A stretch of DNA of 64,000 bases from Pelagibacteraceae bacterium AG-470-G21 (lineage in GTDB: Bacteria > Pseudomonadota > Alphaproteobacteria > Pelagibacterales > Pelagibacteraceae): positions 94,445-158,444 of the forward strand of contig QCSH01000001.1 of assembly GCA_003211555.1 (NCBI GenBank), written 5' to 3'. The notes under the pieces are model-generated. The model did no database searches. It was not told the DNA's origin and worked only from the letters and a program-made list of their open reading frames with translations. This document shows positions 11,291-21,757 of the stretch, piece by piece. Made by a program: the position numbers and the translations under genes. Each line of letters starts with the position of its first letter. The stretch's first letter is position 1.

Positions 11291-11380
11291 TGGCGGAGAG
11301 AATGGGATTCGAACCCATGATAGAGTTTCCTCTATACACGCTTTCCAAGCGTGCGCCTTCAACCACTCGGCCACCTCTCC
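11291..11380 (-). tRNA. tRNA-Ser(GGA)
   Basis: Read leftward, the acceptor stem GGAGAGG pairs with TCTCTCC, there is a D-arm TGGCCGAGTGG, an anticodon stem CACGC/GCGTG around loop TTGGAAA (anticodon GGA), a long class II variable arm (tagaggaaactcta), a T-arm GGGTTCGAATCCC and an encoded CCA at 11291-11293. It follows lepA by only eight bases on the same strand and may be co-transcribed with it. It bounds the two-gene islet on its 3' side. Confidence 0.96.
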
Positions 11381-11388
11381 GAACGTGT

Positions 11389-13197
11389 CTAATCTTTATT
11401 AATTCTTAGGACACCAATAAATGCTTCTTGAGGGATCTCAACTTTTCCAAATTGCTTAGATCTAGCTTTACCTTTTTTTTGTTTTTCAAGCAATTTTCTT
11501 TTTCTGTCTACTGCCCCACCTCCGTGAATTTTTGTTAAAACATCTTTTTTGAAACCTTTTATGGTTTCTCTAGCAATAATTTTTCCTCCAATGGCAGCTT
11601 GAACTGGTATCATGAAGTTATGTCTTGGAATTAAATCTTTCAATTTTTCACAAACCTCTCTACCTGTGGTTTGTGCAAAATCTTTATGTATCATCATTGA
11701 AAGAGCATCAACAGGCTCCGAGTTTACAAGTATATTCATTTTTACCAGGTCACCTTCCTTATGTTCAATAATTTCATAGTCGAAACTAGCATACCCACTT
11801 GTCATAGATTTTAAACGATCATTAAAATCAAATACTACCTCATTTAAAGGTATCTCATAATTTATTACTGCACGATTTCCTGAGTAACTTAAGTTTGTTT
11901 GAATACCTCTTTTATTTTGACATAACTTAATAATTGAACCTAAGTATTGATCTGGGGTGATAATTGTTGCCTTAATCCATGGTTCTTCAATAAATTTAAT
12001 ATAAGTGGGATCTGGTAAATTTGAGGGATTTTGAAGCTCAATAGTCTCCCCATTATTTAAGTGAACTTTATAAACAACTCCAGGTGTTGTAGTTAATAAA
12101 TTTATATCGAATTCTCTTTCAAGCCTTTCAGTAATAATTTCAAGATGTAAAAGACCCAAAAATCCGCATCTAAAACCAAGACCTAAAGCTGATGACGATT
12201 CTGCCTCATAAGAAAAGCTTGCATCATTTAATTGTAGTTTTGCAAGTCCATCTTTTAACTTCTGATATTCTGAGCTGTCTACAGGAAATAAGCCACAAAA
12301 AACCACTGGTTTGCTTGGCTTAAAACCCGGTAGAGCTTCATTTAAAGGATTGTCTGCATCACAAATAGTATCTCCAACTTTAGTTTCTGATAAAACTTTA
12401 ATACCAGTTGTAATAAAGCCTATCTCACCTGCATTAAGTTCATTTATATCTTTTGCTTTTGGAGTAAATACTCCAACTTTTTCTATAAAATATTCTTGAC
12501 CCGTAGACATCATTTTTATTTTCATATTCTTTTTAAGTTTTCCGTCTATTATCCTTACTAATATTACAACTCCTAAGTAAGTGTCATACCAACTATCAAC
12601 CAGCAAACATTTTAATTTATTATTTTTTTCACCTTTAGGTCCAGGTAATGAATTAATAATTTGCTCTAGTATCTCCTCTATTCCTTGACCGGTTTTTCCA
12701 GAACATGGAATAGAATTAGATGTATCTATGCCAATAACATCTTCAATTTGATTATTTGTTCTCTCAAGATCAGACGCTGGGAGATCGATTTTATTTAATA
12801 CTGGAATAATTTCATGATCAATATCAAGTGCTTGATACACATTTGCAAGTGTTTGTGCTTCCACACCTTGAGTACTATCTACAATTAAAATTGATCCCTC
12901 GCATGCATAAAGACTTCTGCTAACTTCATAACTAAAATCTACGTGTCCTGGGGTGTCTATAATATTTAGAATATAATTTTTTCCATTTTTAGCTTTATAA
13001 TTTAATTTAACTGTTTGAGCTTTTATTGTTATTCCTCTTTCTCTTTCTATATCCATAGAATCAAGCACTTGAGATTTCATTTCTCTATCACTAAGACCTC
13101 CACATTTATGGATAATCCTATCCGCAATTGTAGATTTACCATGGTCTATGTGAGCAATAATGGCAAAATTTCTTATGTTATCTATTGTATTGTTCAT
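11389..13197 (-). CDS. lepA: Elongation factor 4 (LepA), ribosomal back-translocase
   Basis: LepA is a translational GTPase that binds the ribosome and affects elongation and subunit biogenesis. The G1 motif AHIDHGKST is at residues 15-23; further GTPase motifs [16 protein letters not shown] and NKIDLP follow. The C-terminal LepA-specific domain is intact, with [26 protein letters not shown] near the end. At 602 residues the length is standard. The start codon ATG at 13197 lies two bases after the pheT stop, so it is the last protein gene of the thrS-pheT-lepA series; tRNA-Ser follows eight bases downstream. Confidence 0.97.
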   Translation of the reverse strand: MNNTIDNIRNFAIIAHIDHGKSTIADRIIHKCGGLSDREMKSQVLDSMDIERERGITIKAQTVKLNYKAKNGKNYILNIIDTPGHVDFSYEVSRSLYACEGSILIVDSTQGVEAQTLANVYQALDIDHEIIPVLNKIDLPASDLERTNNQIEDVIGIDTSNSIPCSGKTGQGIEEILEQIINSLPGPKGEKNNKLKCLLVDSWYDTYLGVVILVRIIDGKLKKNMKIKMMSTGQEYFIEKVGVFTPKAKDINELNAGEIGFITTGIKVLSETKVGDTICDADNPLNEALPGFKPSKPVVFCGLFPVDSSEYQKLKDGLAKLQLNDASFSYEAESSSALGLGFRCGFLGLLHLEIITERLEREFDINLLTTTPGVVYKVHLNNGETIELQNPSNLPDPTYIKFIEEPWIKATIITPDQYLGSIIKLCQNKRGIQTNLSYSGNRAVINYEIPLNEVVFDFNDRLKSMTSGYASFDYEIIEHKEGDLVKMNILVNSEPVDALSMMIHKDFAQTTGREVCEKLKDLIPRHNFMIPVQAAIGGKIIARETIKGFKKDVLTKIHGGGAVDRKRKLLEKQKKGKARSKQFGKVEIPQEAFIGVLRINKD

Positions 13198-13199
13198 TT

Positions 13200-15608
13200 T
13201 TAAGATCTAATTTTTGCACCAGACTTTGACTCAACCATAGAGATGATTAATTTATTTATATTTTCTAAGTCTGTTTCATTTAATGTCTTTTCTGTTGATT
13301 GAATGGTTACATTAAGAGCTATTGACTTTTTTCCCTCAGGGATATTTTCACCTTCATATACGTCAAATACTCTTACTGACTTAATTAATTTATTATCAAC
13401 TAACTTAATCAAATTAACTAATTCTTGTGATTTAAAATTTTTATCAATAATAAATGCAAAATCTCTCTCTGATTTTTGGAAATCAGAATATTTATACTCA
13501 GATTTTGAATCTTTCATTTTTTGTTTTGACTCTTTTATATAATCAAGACAAATTTCAAAAATTACTAAACCTTCAGTTTTTATATCTAATTTTTTTATTA
13601 TATTTGGATGTATCTCTCCAAAATACGCTAAAGCATTTTTCTCATTTTTATTTTGGTACACCGATCCAGACTTTCCAGGATGATAATAAGATGGGGTTTT
13701 GTCATCTATAAAAATTTCATCTCTTCCTATTCCTGCTTCATGTAGACTTTGTATTACATCTTTTTTTACATCGAATGCATCTACAACTCTTTCTTTATCA
13801 TTCCAATTTAATCTTGAAACTTTCCCTGCTCTTACAGCACTTATCACTGTCAATTGATCTCCTGGTTTTTTTCCTTTAAAAGCTGGCCCAATTTCAAACA
13901 AAGAAATATCTTTAAAACCTCTATCTAAATTTTTTTTTAAATAAAACAACAAATTTGGGAAAATAGAATTTCTTAAAACATTTAGATCTGAACTAATTGG
14001 ATTTATAATTGGTATTTCTTTATCATTTTCTCTAAACATTTGGTTAATTTTAGAATCAGTAAATGACCAAGTCACAGTCTCTAAATACCCTTTTGATGCG
14101 ATAGATCTTTGTAAAAAATGAAATAATTTCTGGTAATAATTAAGCGTTGGCTTCAACCTTGTTTTAATAGGTTCTGTAGTATTTATATGCTCATAACCTT
14201 TTATTCTTACTATTTCTTCTACAATATCAATCGATTGAGTTATATCGGGCCTCCATGATGGTACTGTTAACTTTAAAAATTTTTTATTTTTAGAAATATT
14301 AAAACCTAAGTTTTCAAGTATTTTAATTAATTCTTTATTTTCAATATTAAATCCAGTTGTTTTTTCGAAAAGGAAAGGGTCAAAATTAATTTTTGTATTT
14401 ATATGATTTTCTATTTTTTTTACATCGAGACTACTTGTTTCACCTCCACAAATTTGTTTTATTAGCTTAGATGCTTTTAATAACCCTTCTTCTATTGATA
14501 AAGGATCTATACCTCTTTCAAATCTAAATTTTGCATCTGTGTCTATGTTTAATTTTTTTGAAGTTTTTCTTATTGAGCGAGGAAGAAAATAAGCAGACTC
14601 TAATAGTATGTTTTTAGTTGAGAATTCTGTTCCAGATCTTTTTCCACCTATTATACCACCTAAACCAAGGACACCAGATCGATCAGAAATTACACACATA
14701 TCATTTTCTAAAGTATATTTTTTATTATCCAAGGCTTCGAAACTTTCTCCTTTGGAAGAACTTCTAACTATAATTTCTTTATCAATTTTGTCTGCATCAT
14801 ACGCATGCAAAGGTCTATTTAAATCAAACATTACATAATTAGTAATATCAACTATTGCAGATATTGGTTTCTGACCTAAAGATAAAATTTTGTCTTTTAG
14901 CCATTTAGGGCTTTCTTTATTAGTTACACCTTTAATTAGACAACTTCCAAAAGTTGTACATCCTTGATTTTTTTCCTTTTTTACAGTTACTTTTACAGTT
15001 TGATTTCCTATGAATTTTATATTTGGTTTTTGATCAATTTTTAATTTACCTGCGCCTGCAGCAGATAGATCTCTTGCAATTCCTCTTACGCCTAAACAAT
15101 CCGGTCTATTGGGAGTGATTGATAAATCTATTACTTTTTCAGAAGTGTTTTTAAAATATTTATCTCCAACTTGACTTTCATACTTATCATTTTTTAATTC
15201 TATTATGCCATCACTTTCATTTGATAATTGTAACTCTGACTCGGAACAAAGCATTCCATATGATGTTATACCTCTTATTTTACTAACGGATAGTTTCATC
15301 TGATTTTTTGGTATTATGGATCCTGGAGGTGCATAAACTGTCAAGAGACCACTTTTTGCATTTGGAGCACCACAGACTACTTCTATTGTTTTTTCACCAC
15401 CAATATCAACATCACAAAGCTTCAATCTATCTGCATTGGGATGAGTTTTAGCGTTTATAATTTTTGCAACAATAAAAGAATCTAATTCAGTTTCAGAACT
15501 CTCAAAGCTTTCTACCTCTAATCCAATATTAGTTAACTTATTTATTATTTGATTATTATTAAAATTTGTATCTAAATGGTTCTTCAACCAGTCAACTGTG
15601 AACTTCAT
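13200..15608 (-). CDS. pheT: Phenylalanyl-tRNA synthetase beta subunit
   Basis: PheT with PheS forms the alpha2-beta2 enzyme that charges tRNA-Phe. The 802 residues show an N-terminal EMAP-like tRNA-binding domain ([38 protein letters not shown]), B3/B4 editing region with [12 protein letters not shown]5 domain, a degenerate class II core with TWSFTD, and the C-terminal anticodon-binding domain with SERDFAFI. The length is normal. The ATG at 15608 overlaps the pheS stop by four bases. Confidence 0.97.
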   Translation of the reverse strand: MKFTVDWLKNHLDTNFNNNQIINKLTNIGLEVESFESSETELDSFIVAKIINAKTHPNADRLKLCDVDIGGEKTIEVVCGAPNAKSGLLTVYAPPGSIIPKNQMKLSVSKIRGITSYGMLCSESELQLSNESDGIIELKNDKYESQVGDKYFKNTSEKVIDLSITPNRPDCLGVRGIARDLSAAGAGKLKIDQKPNIKFIGNQTVKVTVKKEKNQGCTTFGSCLIKGVTNKESPKWLKDKILSLGQKPISAIVDITNYVMFDLNRPLHAYDADKIDKEIIVRSSSKGESFEALDNKKYTLENDMCVISDRSGVLGLGGIIGGKRSGTEFSTKNILLESAYFLPRSIRKTSKKLNIDTDAKFRFERGIDPLSIEEGLLKASKLIKQICGGETSSLDVKKIENHINTKINFDPFLFEKTTGFNIENKELIKILENLGFNISKNKKFLKLTVPSWRPDITQSIDIVEEIVRIKGYEHINTTEPIKTRLKPTLNYYQKLFHFLQRSIASKGYLETVTWSFTDSKINQMFRENDKEIPIINPISSDLNVLRNSIFPNLLFYLKKNLDRGFKDISLFEIGPAFKGKKPGDQLTVISAVRAGKVSRLNWNDKERVVDAFDVKKDVIQSLHEAGIGRDEIFIDDKTPSYYHPGKSGSVYQNKNEKNALAYFGEIHPNIIKKLDIKTEGLVIFEICLDYIKESKQKMKDSKSEYKYSDFQKSERDFAFIIDKNFKSQELVNLIKLVDNKLIKSVRVFDVYEGENIPEGKKSIALNVTIQSTEKTLNETDLENINKLIISMVESKSGAKIRS

Positions 15609-16672
15609 CTACTTAATCCTCGGTAATTCGAAGGTACATCTAATGGATCAAAACCAAAGTGACTTAACCATCTGTAATCAGTTTCAAAAAAGGCCCTTAA
15701 ATCGTTAATTCCATATTTTAACATTCCTAATCTGTCTATGCCAATTCCAAAGGCATATCCTTGGTATTTGCCTGGGTCAACTTTTACATTTTTTAAAACA
15801 TTTGGATGAACCATTCCACAACCTAAAATTTCTAACCATTTATCTCCCTCACCAATTACTATCTTTCCATTTTTAATTTTATATCCAATATCTACTTCTG
15901 CTGAAGGTTCGGTAAATGGAAAATGACTAGGTCTAAATCTCATTTTAATTTTATCAACTTCAAAAAACTCCTTAATAAAATAATTTAAACACCCTTTTAA
16001 ATGGCCCATATTTATATTTTTATCTATATGTAAGCCCTCAACCTGATGAAACATTGGAGCATGAGTTTGATCACTATCAGATCTATATGTTCTTCCTGGA
16101 GCGATTATTTTAAAAGGAGGTTTGCCTTTCAACATTGTTCTTACCTGAACTGGAGATGTATGTGTTCTCAAAAGTAATTCCTTATTATTATCAAGGTAAA
16201 AAGTATCGTGCATATCTCTAGCTGGGTGGTTGTCGGGAGTATTTAATGCTGTAAAATTATTATATTCATTTTCTACATCTGGCCCTTCCTCAACACTAAA
16301 TCCAATCTCAGAAAATATAGATGAGATTTCATCTATCACTTGCGATACAGGATGAATTTTTCCAATTTCAATATTTCTTTCTGGAAGAGTTACATCAATT
16401 TTTTCTTTTTGAAGTTTCGAATTAATCTCTTTAGTTTCTATTTCTTGAATTTTGCTAGTTATTTTATTTTGTAATTCATCTTTAATATTATTTAAATCTG
16501 AGGCTAATTTTTTTCTTTCTTCTACAGAAACTAAACCTAATTTTTTAAATTCGTTTGATATAATTCCATTCTTTCCAAATAACTCAGATTTGATATTATT
16601 TACTGTATCAAGATTATTCCCACTATTTAGCTGATCGATATACTTATCTTTTATTTTTTTAATATCAGACAT
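15605..16672 (-). CDS. pheS: Phenylalanyl-tRNA synthetase alpha subunit
   Basis: PheS is the catalytic subunit. It has 355 residues: an N-terminal coiled-coil arm (about 1-85, Lys/Glu/Asn-rich), then the class II core with the HPxxxMHDTFY signature, [31 protein letters not shown] (motif 2/3 region), [10 protein letters not shown] and [13 protein letters not shown]. All are intact. The gene follows rplT by 43 bases and overlaps pheT by four. Confidence 0.97.
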   Translation of the reverse strand: MSDIKKIKDKYIDQLNSGNNLDTVNNIKSELFGKNGIISNEFKKLGLVSVEERKKLASDLNNIKDELQNKITSKIQEIETKEINSKLQKEKIDVTLPERNIEIGKIHPVSQVIDEISSIFSEIGFSVEEGPDVENEYNNFTALNTPDNHPARDMHDTFYLDNNKELLLRTHTSPVQVRTMLKGKPPFKIIAPGRTYRSDSDQTHAPMFHQVEGLHIDKNINMGHLKGCLNYFIKEFFEVDKIKMRFRPSHFPFTEPSAEVDIGYKIKNGKIVIGEGDKWLEILGCGMVHPNVLKNVKVDPGKYQGYAFGIGIDRLGMLKYGINDLRAFFETDYRWLSHFGFDPLDVPSNYRGLSR

Positions 16673-16715
16673 TTTAATAGAATATTTGTTAGAAGAGGAA
16701 AAACAATAGTCTAGA

Positions 16716-17072
16716 TTAATTTAATGCTGCTTGAGCTCTTTTAACTATGGTTTTGAATGCTTCGGGGTTATCATAAGCAATTTCTGCAAGAATTTTTCTA
16801 TCCAGCTTAATTCCTGACTTACTTAAACCATTAATAAACTTTGAATATGTAATACCTTCAGATCTAACACCAGCATTAATTCTTTGTATCCACAATGATT
16901 TGAAATCTCTTTTTTTATTTCTTCTATCTCTATAAGCATACTGCATAGCTTTTTCCATTGCTTGTCTTGCAACTCTTATAGTATTTTTTCTTCTTCCCCA
17001 CTGACCTTTAACAGCTTTTAAAACTTTTTTATGTTTAGCTCTACTAGTTACACCTCTTTTAACTCTTGCCAT
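16716..17072 (-). CDS. rplT: 50S ribosomal protein L20
   Basis: L20 binds 23S rRNA early in 50S assembly and in many bacteria represses its own operon. The 118 residues begin [19 protein letters not shown], which is the family signature, with the basic [12 protein letters not shown] helix and the SYSKF-like [10 protein letters not shown] region following. The length is typical. It abuts rpmI with a one-base gap in the infC-rpmI-rplT order common to most bacteria. No leader structure for autoregulation was identified by eye. Confidence 0.98.
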   Translation of the reverse strand: MARVKRGVTSRAKHKKVLKAVKGQWGRRKNTIRVARQAMEKAMQYAYRDRRNKKRDFKSLWIQRINAGVRSEGITYSKFINGLSKSGIKLDRKILAEIAYDNPEAFKTIVKRAQAALN

Positions 17073-17073
17073 T

Positions 17074-17280
17074 TTATCCTCTTAAACTGTAAGGCATGTA
17101 TGACTTCACAATTTTTCCATCTTGCTTGGATAGTGCAGTTGTGCCTCTTTGTTTTCTAATTTGTGAATTTGTTCTTTTTATCATGCCATGTCTCTTGCCT
17201 GCCTGAGCAGTTATAACTTTTCCCTTTGCCGATATTTTAAATCTTTTTTTTGCTGAACTTTTAGTTTTTAACTTGGGCAT
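17074..17280 (-). CDS. rpmI: 50S ribosomal protein L35
   Basis: The 68-residue basic protein starts [15 protein letters not shown], the L35 signature, and contains GKRHGMIKR and a C-terminal KSYMPYSL. L35 is a late-binding large-subunit protein. It lies between infC (53 bases upstream) and rplT (one base downstream). The length is slightly above the usual 64-66. Confidence 0.97.
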   Translation of the reverse strand: MPKLKTKSSAKKRFKISAKGKVITAQAGKRHGMIKRTNSQIRKQRGTTALSKQDGKIVKSYMPYSLRG

Positions 17281-17333
17281 AAATTTTCGGCTTTATACAA
17301 ATATTAAATTAAATTTACAACCAGAAATATGTC

Positions 17334-17879
17334 TTATAATGGCTGAATTACCATAATCATTTGCTTACCATCAAACTTTGGTTGAAGTTCGACCCGGCCA
17401 ATAGTCTCCATATCTACTTTAATCTTGTCCATTAATTCATGACCTAAATTTGAGTGCTGTAACTCTCTCCCTTTAAATCTTATTGTAAACTTTACTTTAT
17501 CACCTTTAGCCAAAAATTTTTGAGCATTTTTTATCTTAAAAGTATAATCGTGAACTTCAGTTACTGGACGCAATTTTATCTCTTTTAGTTCAATCTTTTT
17601 TTGTTTCTTTTTAGCTTTATTGGCTTTTTTCTGTGCATCATATTTATATTTACCCATATCCATAATTTTACATACGGGAGGTTTTGCGTTTGGGGCTATT
17701 TCAATTAAATCTAGATTTTCGTTTTTAGCTTTGTTAATAGCTTCATTTAAATTTAATATTCCTAAGTTTTCACCATTACTATCAATAACTTGAACTTCAT
17801 TAGATGTTATTCTATTATTAGATCTCGGGCCTCTAGCCTTGGTTCTTCTTTGAAAATAATTTTGTTTAAATTCTGCCAC
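17334..17879 (-). CDS. infC: Translation initiation factor IF-3
   Basis: IF-3 prevents premature subunit joining and checks the start codon. The 181 residues show the N-domain (NRITSNEVQVID, LNEAINKAKNENLDLIEIAP), the KPPVCKIMDMGKYKY linker signature, and the C-domain (KFTIRFKGRELQHSNLG, MIMVIQP). The start is GTG at 17879, immediately after the thrS stop with no spacer. A non-ATG start is a feature of infC in many bacteria, though enterobacteria use AUU; whether discrimination by IF-3 regulates it here is inference. Confidence 0.97.
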   Translation of the reverse strand: MAEFKQNYFQRRTKARGPRSNNRITSNEVQVIDSNGENLGILNLNEAINKAKNENLDLIEIAPNAKPPVCKIMDMGKYKYDAQKKANKAKKKQKKIELKEIKLRPVTEVHDYTFKIKNAQKFLAKGDKVKFTIRFKGRELQHSNLGHELMDKIKVDMETIGRVELQPKFDGKQMIMVIQPL

Positions 17880-19799
17880 TTAAATTGAAGGGGCTTTATT
17901 AAGATCTGAATATTTTTTAATGAATTCTTTTACAGCCATATTTTCTTGTTTATTAGAGTCCAATCTTCTAATAGTTACACTATTAGAGTCAACTTCTTTT
18001 TTTCCACAGATCAATAACATTGGTACTTTTGTTAAGGAATGATCTCGAATTTTATAATTTAGATTATGATTTTTTAAGTCCACTTTGGCAGATAGTCCGC
18101 TCTGTTTTAATTCTTTTGTTACACTTTTTGCATAGTCATCAAAATCATTAGAGATTGGAATTACAACTACTTGCAATGGTGACAACCAAAATGGTAACTT
18201 ACCAGCATAATTTTCAATTAATATTCCAATGAATCTTTCTAAAGATCCAAATAAAGCTCTATGCAACATAACTGGAACTTTTTTACTTCCATCTTTATCA
18301 ACAAAAGATGCCCCTAATCTTCCAGGTAAATTTAAATCAACCTGTAAAGTTCCACACTGCCAATCTCTGCCAATTGCATCTCTTAAAACAAATTCTATTT
18401 TTGGTCCATAAAATGCGCCCTCTCCCTTATTTATTGAATACTCAAGTTTTGTTTCTTTAATAGCTTCTAATAAAGCTGCTTCTGATTTATCCCAAACATT
18501 ATCTTCTCCAACCCTTAAATCAGGTCTATCTGAATATTTTAAAATAACGTTTTCAAATCCAAGATCTTTATAAATTTCTAAAATCAAATTTGTAACACTC
18601 AAACATTCTTCAGTTATTTGTTCCTCTGTACAGAAGATATGCGCATCATCTTGTGTAAAAGCTCTCACTCTTAGTAAACCATGTAAAGCACCCGAAGGCT
18701 CATACCTATGAACTTTACCAAATTCTGACATTTTTAGTGGTAAGTCTCTGTAACTTTTAAGACCTTGATTAAATACCTGAACACACCCTGGACAATTCAT
18801 GGGTTTTATTGCAAAGACTTTTTCATCTGGTGTTGTTGAAGTATACATATTTGCCCCAAATTTTTCCCAATGACCTGATTTTTCCCATAAAGATCTATCA
18901 AGAATTTCTGGGGTATTTATTTCGTAATATCCATCATGATCTTGTTTCATTCTCATGTAGGAAACAAGTTTTTGAAATAAACTCCAACCTTTTTGATGCC
19001 AAAATACTGATCCAGGACTCTCTTCCCTGAAATGAAATAAATCCATTTCTTTTCCAATTTTTCTATGATCTCTTCTTTCAGCTTCCTCAATTCTCTTAAG
19101 ATAAAGTTCTAATTCTTTATGAGTTGCCCAGCCCGTACCATAAATTCTTTGAAGCATCTCATTATTAGAATCTCCTCGCCAATATGCTCCTGAAACTTTT
19201 GTTAACTTGAATGCCTTACCAATTTTTCCAGAAGATACTAAATGAGGTCCTCTGCATAAATCATGCCACGTATCCCCATGATGATAAATAGTAAGTTCTT
19301 CATTCTTTGGGATACTTTCAATTATTTCAGCCTTATATTTTTCTCCTATATTATTGAAATGTTTTATTGCTTTATCTCTTTCCCAAACCTCTCTTGTTGT
19401 TTTTACATCTTTATCAATTATCTCTGACATTCTTTTTTCAATCTTATTAAGATCATCACTTGTGAAAGGTTCTTTTCTTGCAAAGTCGTAGTAAAAACCA
19501 TTTTCTATCACTGGTCCTATTGTAACTTGAGTACCTGGGTATAATTCTTGAACAGCCATAGCCATTATATGTGCTGTATCATGTCTAATAACTTCCAATC
19601 CCTCTGGGTCTTTTGCTGTGAAAATTTTAATAGAACTGTCTTTATCAATAATAGAATATAAATCTTTAAGTTCTCCATTTACACTCATAACCAAAGCTTG
19701 GTTTGCCAGAGATTTGCTTATTTTTTCCGCAATCTCTAAACCAGTTATATTTTTCTCAAAATTTATTTTTTTTCCATCAGGTAGAATTATATCTGGCAT
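17880..19799 (-). CDS. thrS: Threonyl-tRNA synthetase
   Basis: ThrS charges tRNA-Thr. The 639-residue protein has the N-terminal TGS domain (1-60), the editing domain with RHDTAHIMAMAV and the zinc-like CRGPHL, then the class II core with RMKQDHDGYYEINTPE, KPMNCPGCVQVF, HRYEPSGALHGLLRVRAFTQDDAHIF and the C-terminal anticodon-binding domain from LPFWLSPLQVVVIP. The length is standard. It starts the thrS-infC-rpmI-rplT-pheS-pheT run. Its ATG overlaps the stop of the preceding glycosyltransferase by one base, so the whole run may be read from further upstream. Confidence 0.97.
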   Translation of the reverse strand: MPDIILPDGKKINFEKNITGLEIAEKISKSLANQALVMSVNGELKDLYSIIDKDSSIKIFTAKDPEGLEVIRHDTAHIMAMAVQELYPGTQVTIGPVIENGFYYDFARKEPFTSDDLNKIEKRMSEIIDKDVKTTREVWERDKAIKHFNNIGEKYKAEIIESIPKNEELTIYHHGDTWHDLCRGPHLVSSGKIGKAFKLTKVSGAYWRGDSNNEMLQRIYGTGWATHKELELYLKRIEEAERRDHRKIGKEMDLFHFREESPGSVFWHQKGWSLFQKLVSYMRMKQDHDGYYEINTPEILDRSLWEKSGHWEKFGANMYTSTTPDEKVFAIKPMNCPGCVQVFNQGLKSYRDLPLKMSEFGKVHRYEPSGALHGLLRVRAFTQDDAHIFCTEEQITEECLSVTNLILEIYKDLGFENVILKYSDRPDLRVGEDNVWDKSEAALLEAIKETKLEYSINKGEGAFYGPKIEFVLRDAIGRDWQCGTLQVDLNLPGRLGASFVDKDGSKKVPVMLHRALFGSLERFIGILIENYAGKLPFWLSPLQVVVIPISNDFDDYAKSVTKELKQSGLSAKVDLKNHNLNYKIRDHSLTKVPMLLICGKKEVDSNSVTIRRLDSNKQENMAVKEFIKKYSDLNKAPSI

Positions 19800-20953
19800 T
19801 AGTTTATTAATTTTTTATACTCTGAATAAGTAGAAAAACACATTTTTTCAACATTAAATTTCGAAACGACATTTTTTCTTCCTTCTACACCCATTTGATT
19901 AATAGTCTGCTGATCTAAATTCATGATTTCTATTAATTTTTTTGAAAGCTGGTCAGAGTTATTAGCCTCATATAAAAATCCGGTTTTGTTCTCTATGATT
20001 GTCTCTCTTGAACCTCCAATATTACTTGCAATGATTGGCTTTTTCATTGCTTGTGCTTCAACAGATATTCTTCCAAAAGCTTCTGGTTCAATTGATGCTG
20101 AAACTATTATATCTGAAATTTTATATGCTAACGGCATATTTTTACAGTGATTTATAAATTTTACTTGATTAGTAAGTCTATGTTGTTCAACTAATCTAAT
20201 AAGTTTCTTTTTATAAAGATCTCTTCCTTGGTCACTACCTAAAATAATTACATTAAATACTTCATGACCTAGATTTATATTTACCTTGCTAATTGCATCT
20301 AAAAACATTTCTTGACCCTTCCACTCAGTCAGTCTTCCTGGAAGTAAAATAGTTTTTCTCTCAATCTTTAGACTCCAAGATTTAAATAATTCATCTTCAT
20401 CTTTCTCCAATGTTGTTGATGGATCAAAGTAATCTATATTAATACCTCGAAATATTACTAAAAATTTTTTATTGTCTTTTAAATATTCTGAGTATTTTTC
20501 TTTAATATGAGAAAATATAAAATTAGAACCCGCAATGATCAAATCAGATCTTAACATCACTGAATTATAGAATTTTTTTAACTTACTTTTAAAATTATAA
20601 GTGCCGTGAAATGTTGTTACAAACTTACGCCTAGTAATCTTAGTTGCGAACAAACAAGACCATGCTGGTGCTCTACTTCTTGCATGTACAATGTTAATGC
20701 CATAAATTAAAATTATAAATGAGATTATTATTGAGTTTATAAGAACTAAGATAGGGTTTTTAGAATTTACAGGTAGTCTTATATATCTGACTTTCTTTTT
20801 ATCTATAAACTTCGTTAATTCACCACCATTACAAATCAAAAAAGATTTACAATTATTTTCGTGAAGATAATGTGCAATATCATAACATCCTGTTTCTGCA
20901 CCTCCATACCCCAACTTTGGTATAACTTGCAGAACTTTTAATTTTGGATGCAT
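19799..20953 (-). CDS. GT4-family glycosyltransferase
   Basis: The 384-residue protein has a GT-B fold: an N-terminal donor/acceptor half beginning with IPKLGYGGAETGCYDIAHYL, the LLPGRLTEWKGQEMFLDAI segment at the inter-domain junction, and the C-terminal EPEAFGRISVEAQAMKKPII signature with the catalytic EX7E Glu pair. Family members transfer sugars from nucleotide donors to lipids or polysaccharides at the inner membrane. A hydrophobic stretch near residues 65-85 suggests membrane association. Acceptor and sugar cannot be inferred. It overlaps thrS by one base, an odd partner, probably from genome compaction. Confidence 0.88.
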   Translation of the reverse strand: MHPKLKVLQVIPKLGYGGAETGCYDIAHYLHENNCKSFLICNGGELTKFIDKKKVRYIRLPVNSKNPILVLINSIIISFIILIYGINIVHARSRAPAWSCLFATKITRRKFVTTFHGTYNFKSKLKKFYNSVMLRSDLIIAGSNFIFSHIKEKYSEYLKDNKKFLVIFRGINIDYFDPSTTLEKDEDELFKSWSLKIERKTILLPGRLTEWKGQEMFLDAISKVNINLGHEVFNVIILGSDQGRDLYKKKLIRLVEQHRLTNQVKFINHCKNMPLAYKISDIIVSASIEPEAFGRISVEAQAMKKPIIASNIGGSRETIIENKTGFLYEANNSDQLSKKLIEIMNLDQQTINQMGVEGRKNVVSKFNVEKMCFSTYSEYKKLIN

Positions 20954-20995
20954 ATGTTAGAATTATAATATATCAAATCAATTTTTATACTTTAT

Positions 20996-21757
20996 ATGAA
21001 AAAATTTAAATTTCTAAAAATATCTAAAACAAAAAAACTAAGATATATAAGCAATTATTATAAGAAAAATCTTTATATAATATTTTTACCTGGCTTTGCC
21101 TCAGATATAGAAGGAGATAAACCAAAAAAATTTTTGAATTATGCTAAAAAAAATAATCTGGGTTTTTTGGCATTAGAGTATTCGGGATATGGTAAGTCTT
21201 CAGGTGAATTTACAAAAGGAAATATTTCTATATGGGCAAATGATGCAAAACTTACAATTAAAAATATAGTAAGAAAAAATGACATAATTTTAATTGGTTC
21301 TAGTATGGGTGCTTGGATTTCTTTATTATTATTTAAATCAATAAAAAAACAGATTAAAGGCTTCATAGGAATAGGATCTGCTCCAGAATTTTTAACAAGA
21401 ATAATGTGGAAAAAATTTTCAAAAAAAACAAAGAATGAAATTATGAAAGAAGGAATTAGTAAGATTAAAAATGGTGATTATGAGTATCTTATAACAAATC
21501 AATTAATTAAAGATGGAAAAAAAAAACAAAACAAAGTTATAAATGTTAAAATTCCAATGAAAATACCTGTTACTATGGTCCACGGTCAAAAAGATGAAGT
21601 TGTGCCAATTAAGTACTCAAGAGAAGTTTTAAAAATCTTCAGTAATGCAAAAAAAAAATTAAATATAATTAAAAATGGCGACCATAGTCTCTCTTCGAAA
21701 AAAAATTTAAATATTATTTGTAAAGAGTTAGATAATATAATTAAAAATATTAACTAG
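20996..21757 (+). CDS. Alpha/beta hydrolase
   Basis: The 253-residue protein has the alpha/beta hydrolase triad: nucleophile Ser in IGSSMGAW, acid Asp in HGQKDEVVP and His in NGDHSL. The oxyanion region is near FLPGFASD. It resembles the serine aminopeptidase S33 / BAAT-like group with GYSGYGKSSGEFTKGNI ahead of the nucleophile. Similar proteins in alphaproteobacteria act as esterases or thioesterases; the substrate is unknown. It is divergent from the glycosyltransferase, and its 3' end overlaps gltB by eight bases tail to tail. Confidence 0.85.
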   Translation: MKKFKFLKISKTKKLRYISNYYKKNLYIIFLPGFASDIEGDKPKKFLNYAKKNNLGFLALEYSGYGKSSGEFTKGNISIWANDAKLTIKNIVRKNDIILIGSSMGAWISLLLFKSIKKQIKGFIGIGSAPEFLTRIMWKKFSKKTKNEIMKEGISKIKNGDYEYLITNQLIKDGKKKQNKVINVKIPMKIPVTMVHGQKDEVVPIKYSREVLKIFSNAKKKLNIIKNGDHSLSSKKNLNIICKELDNIIKNIN

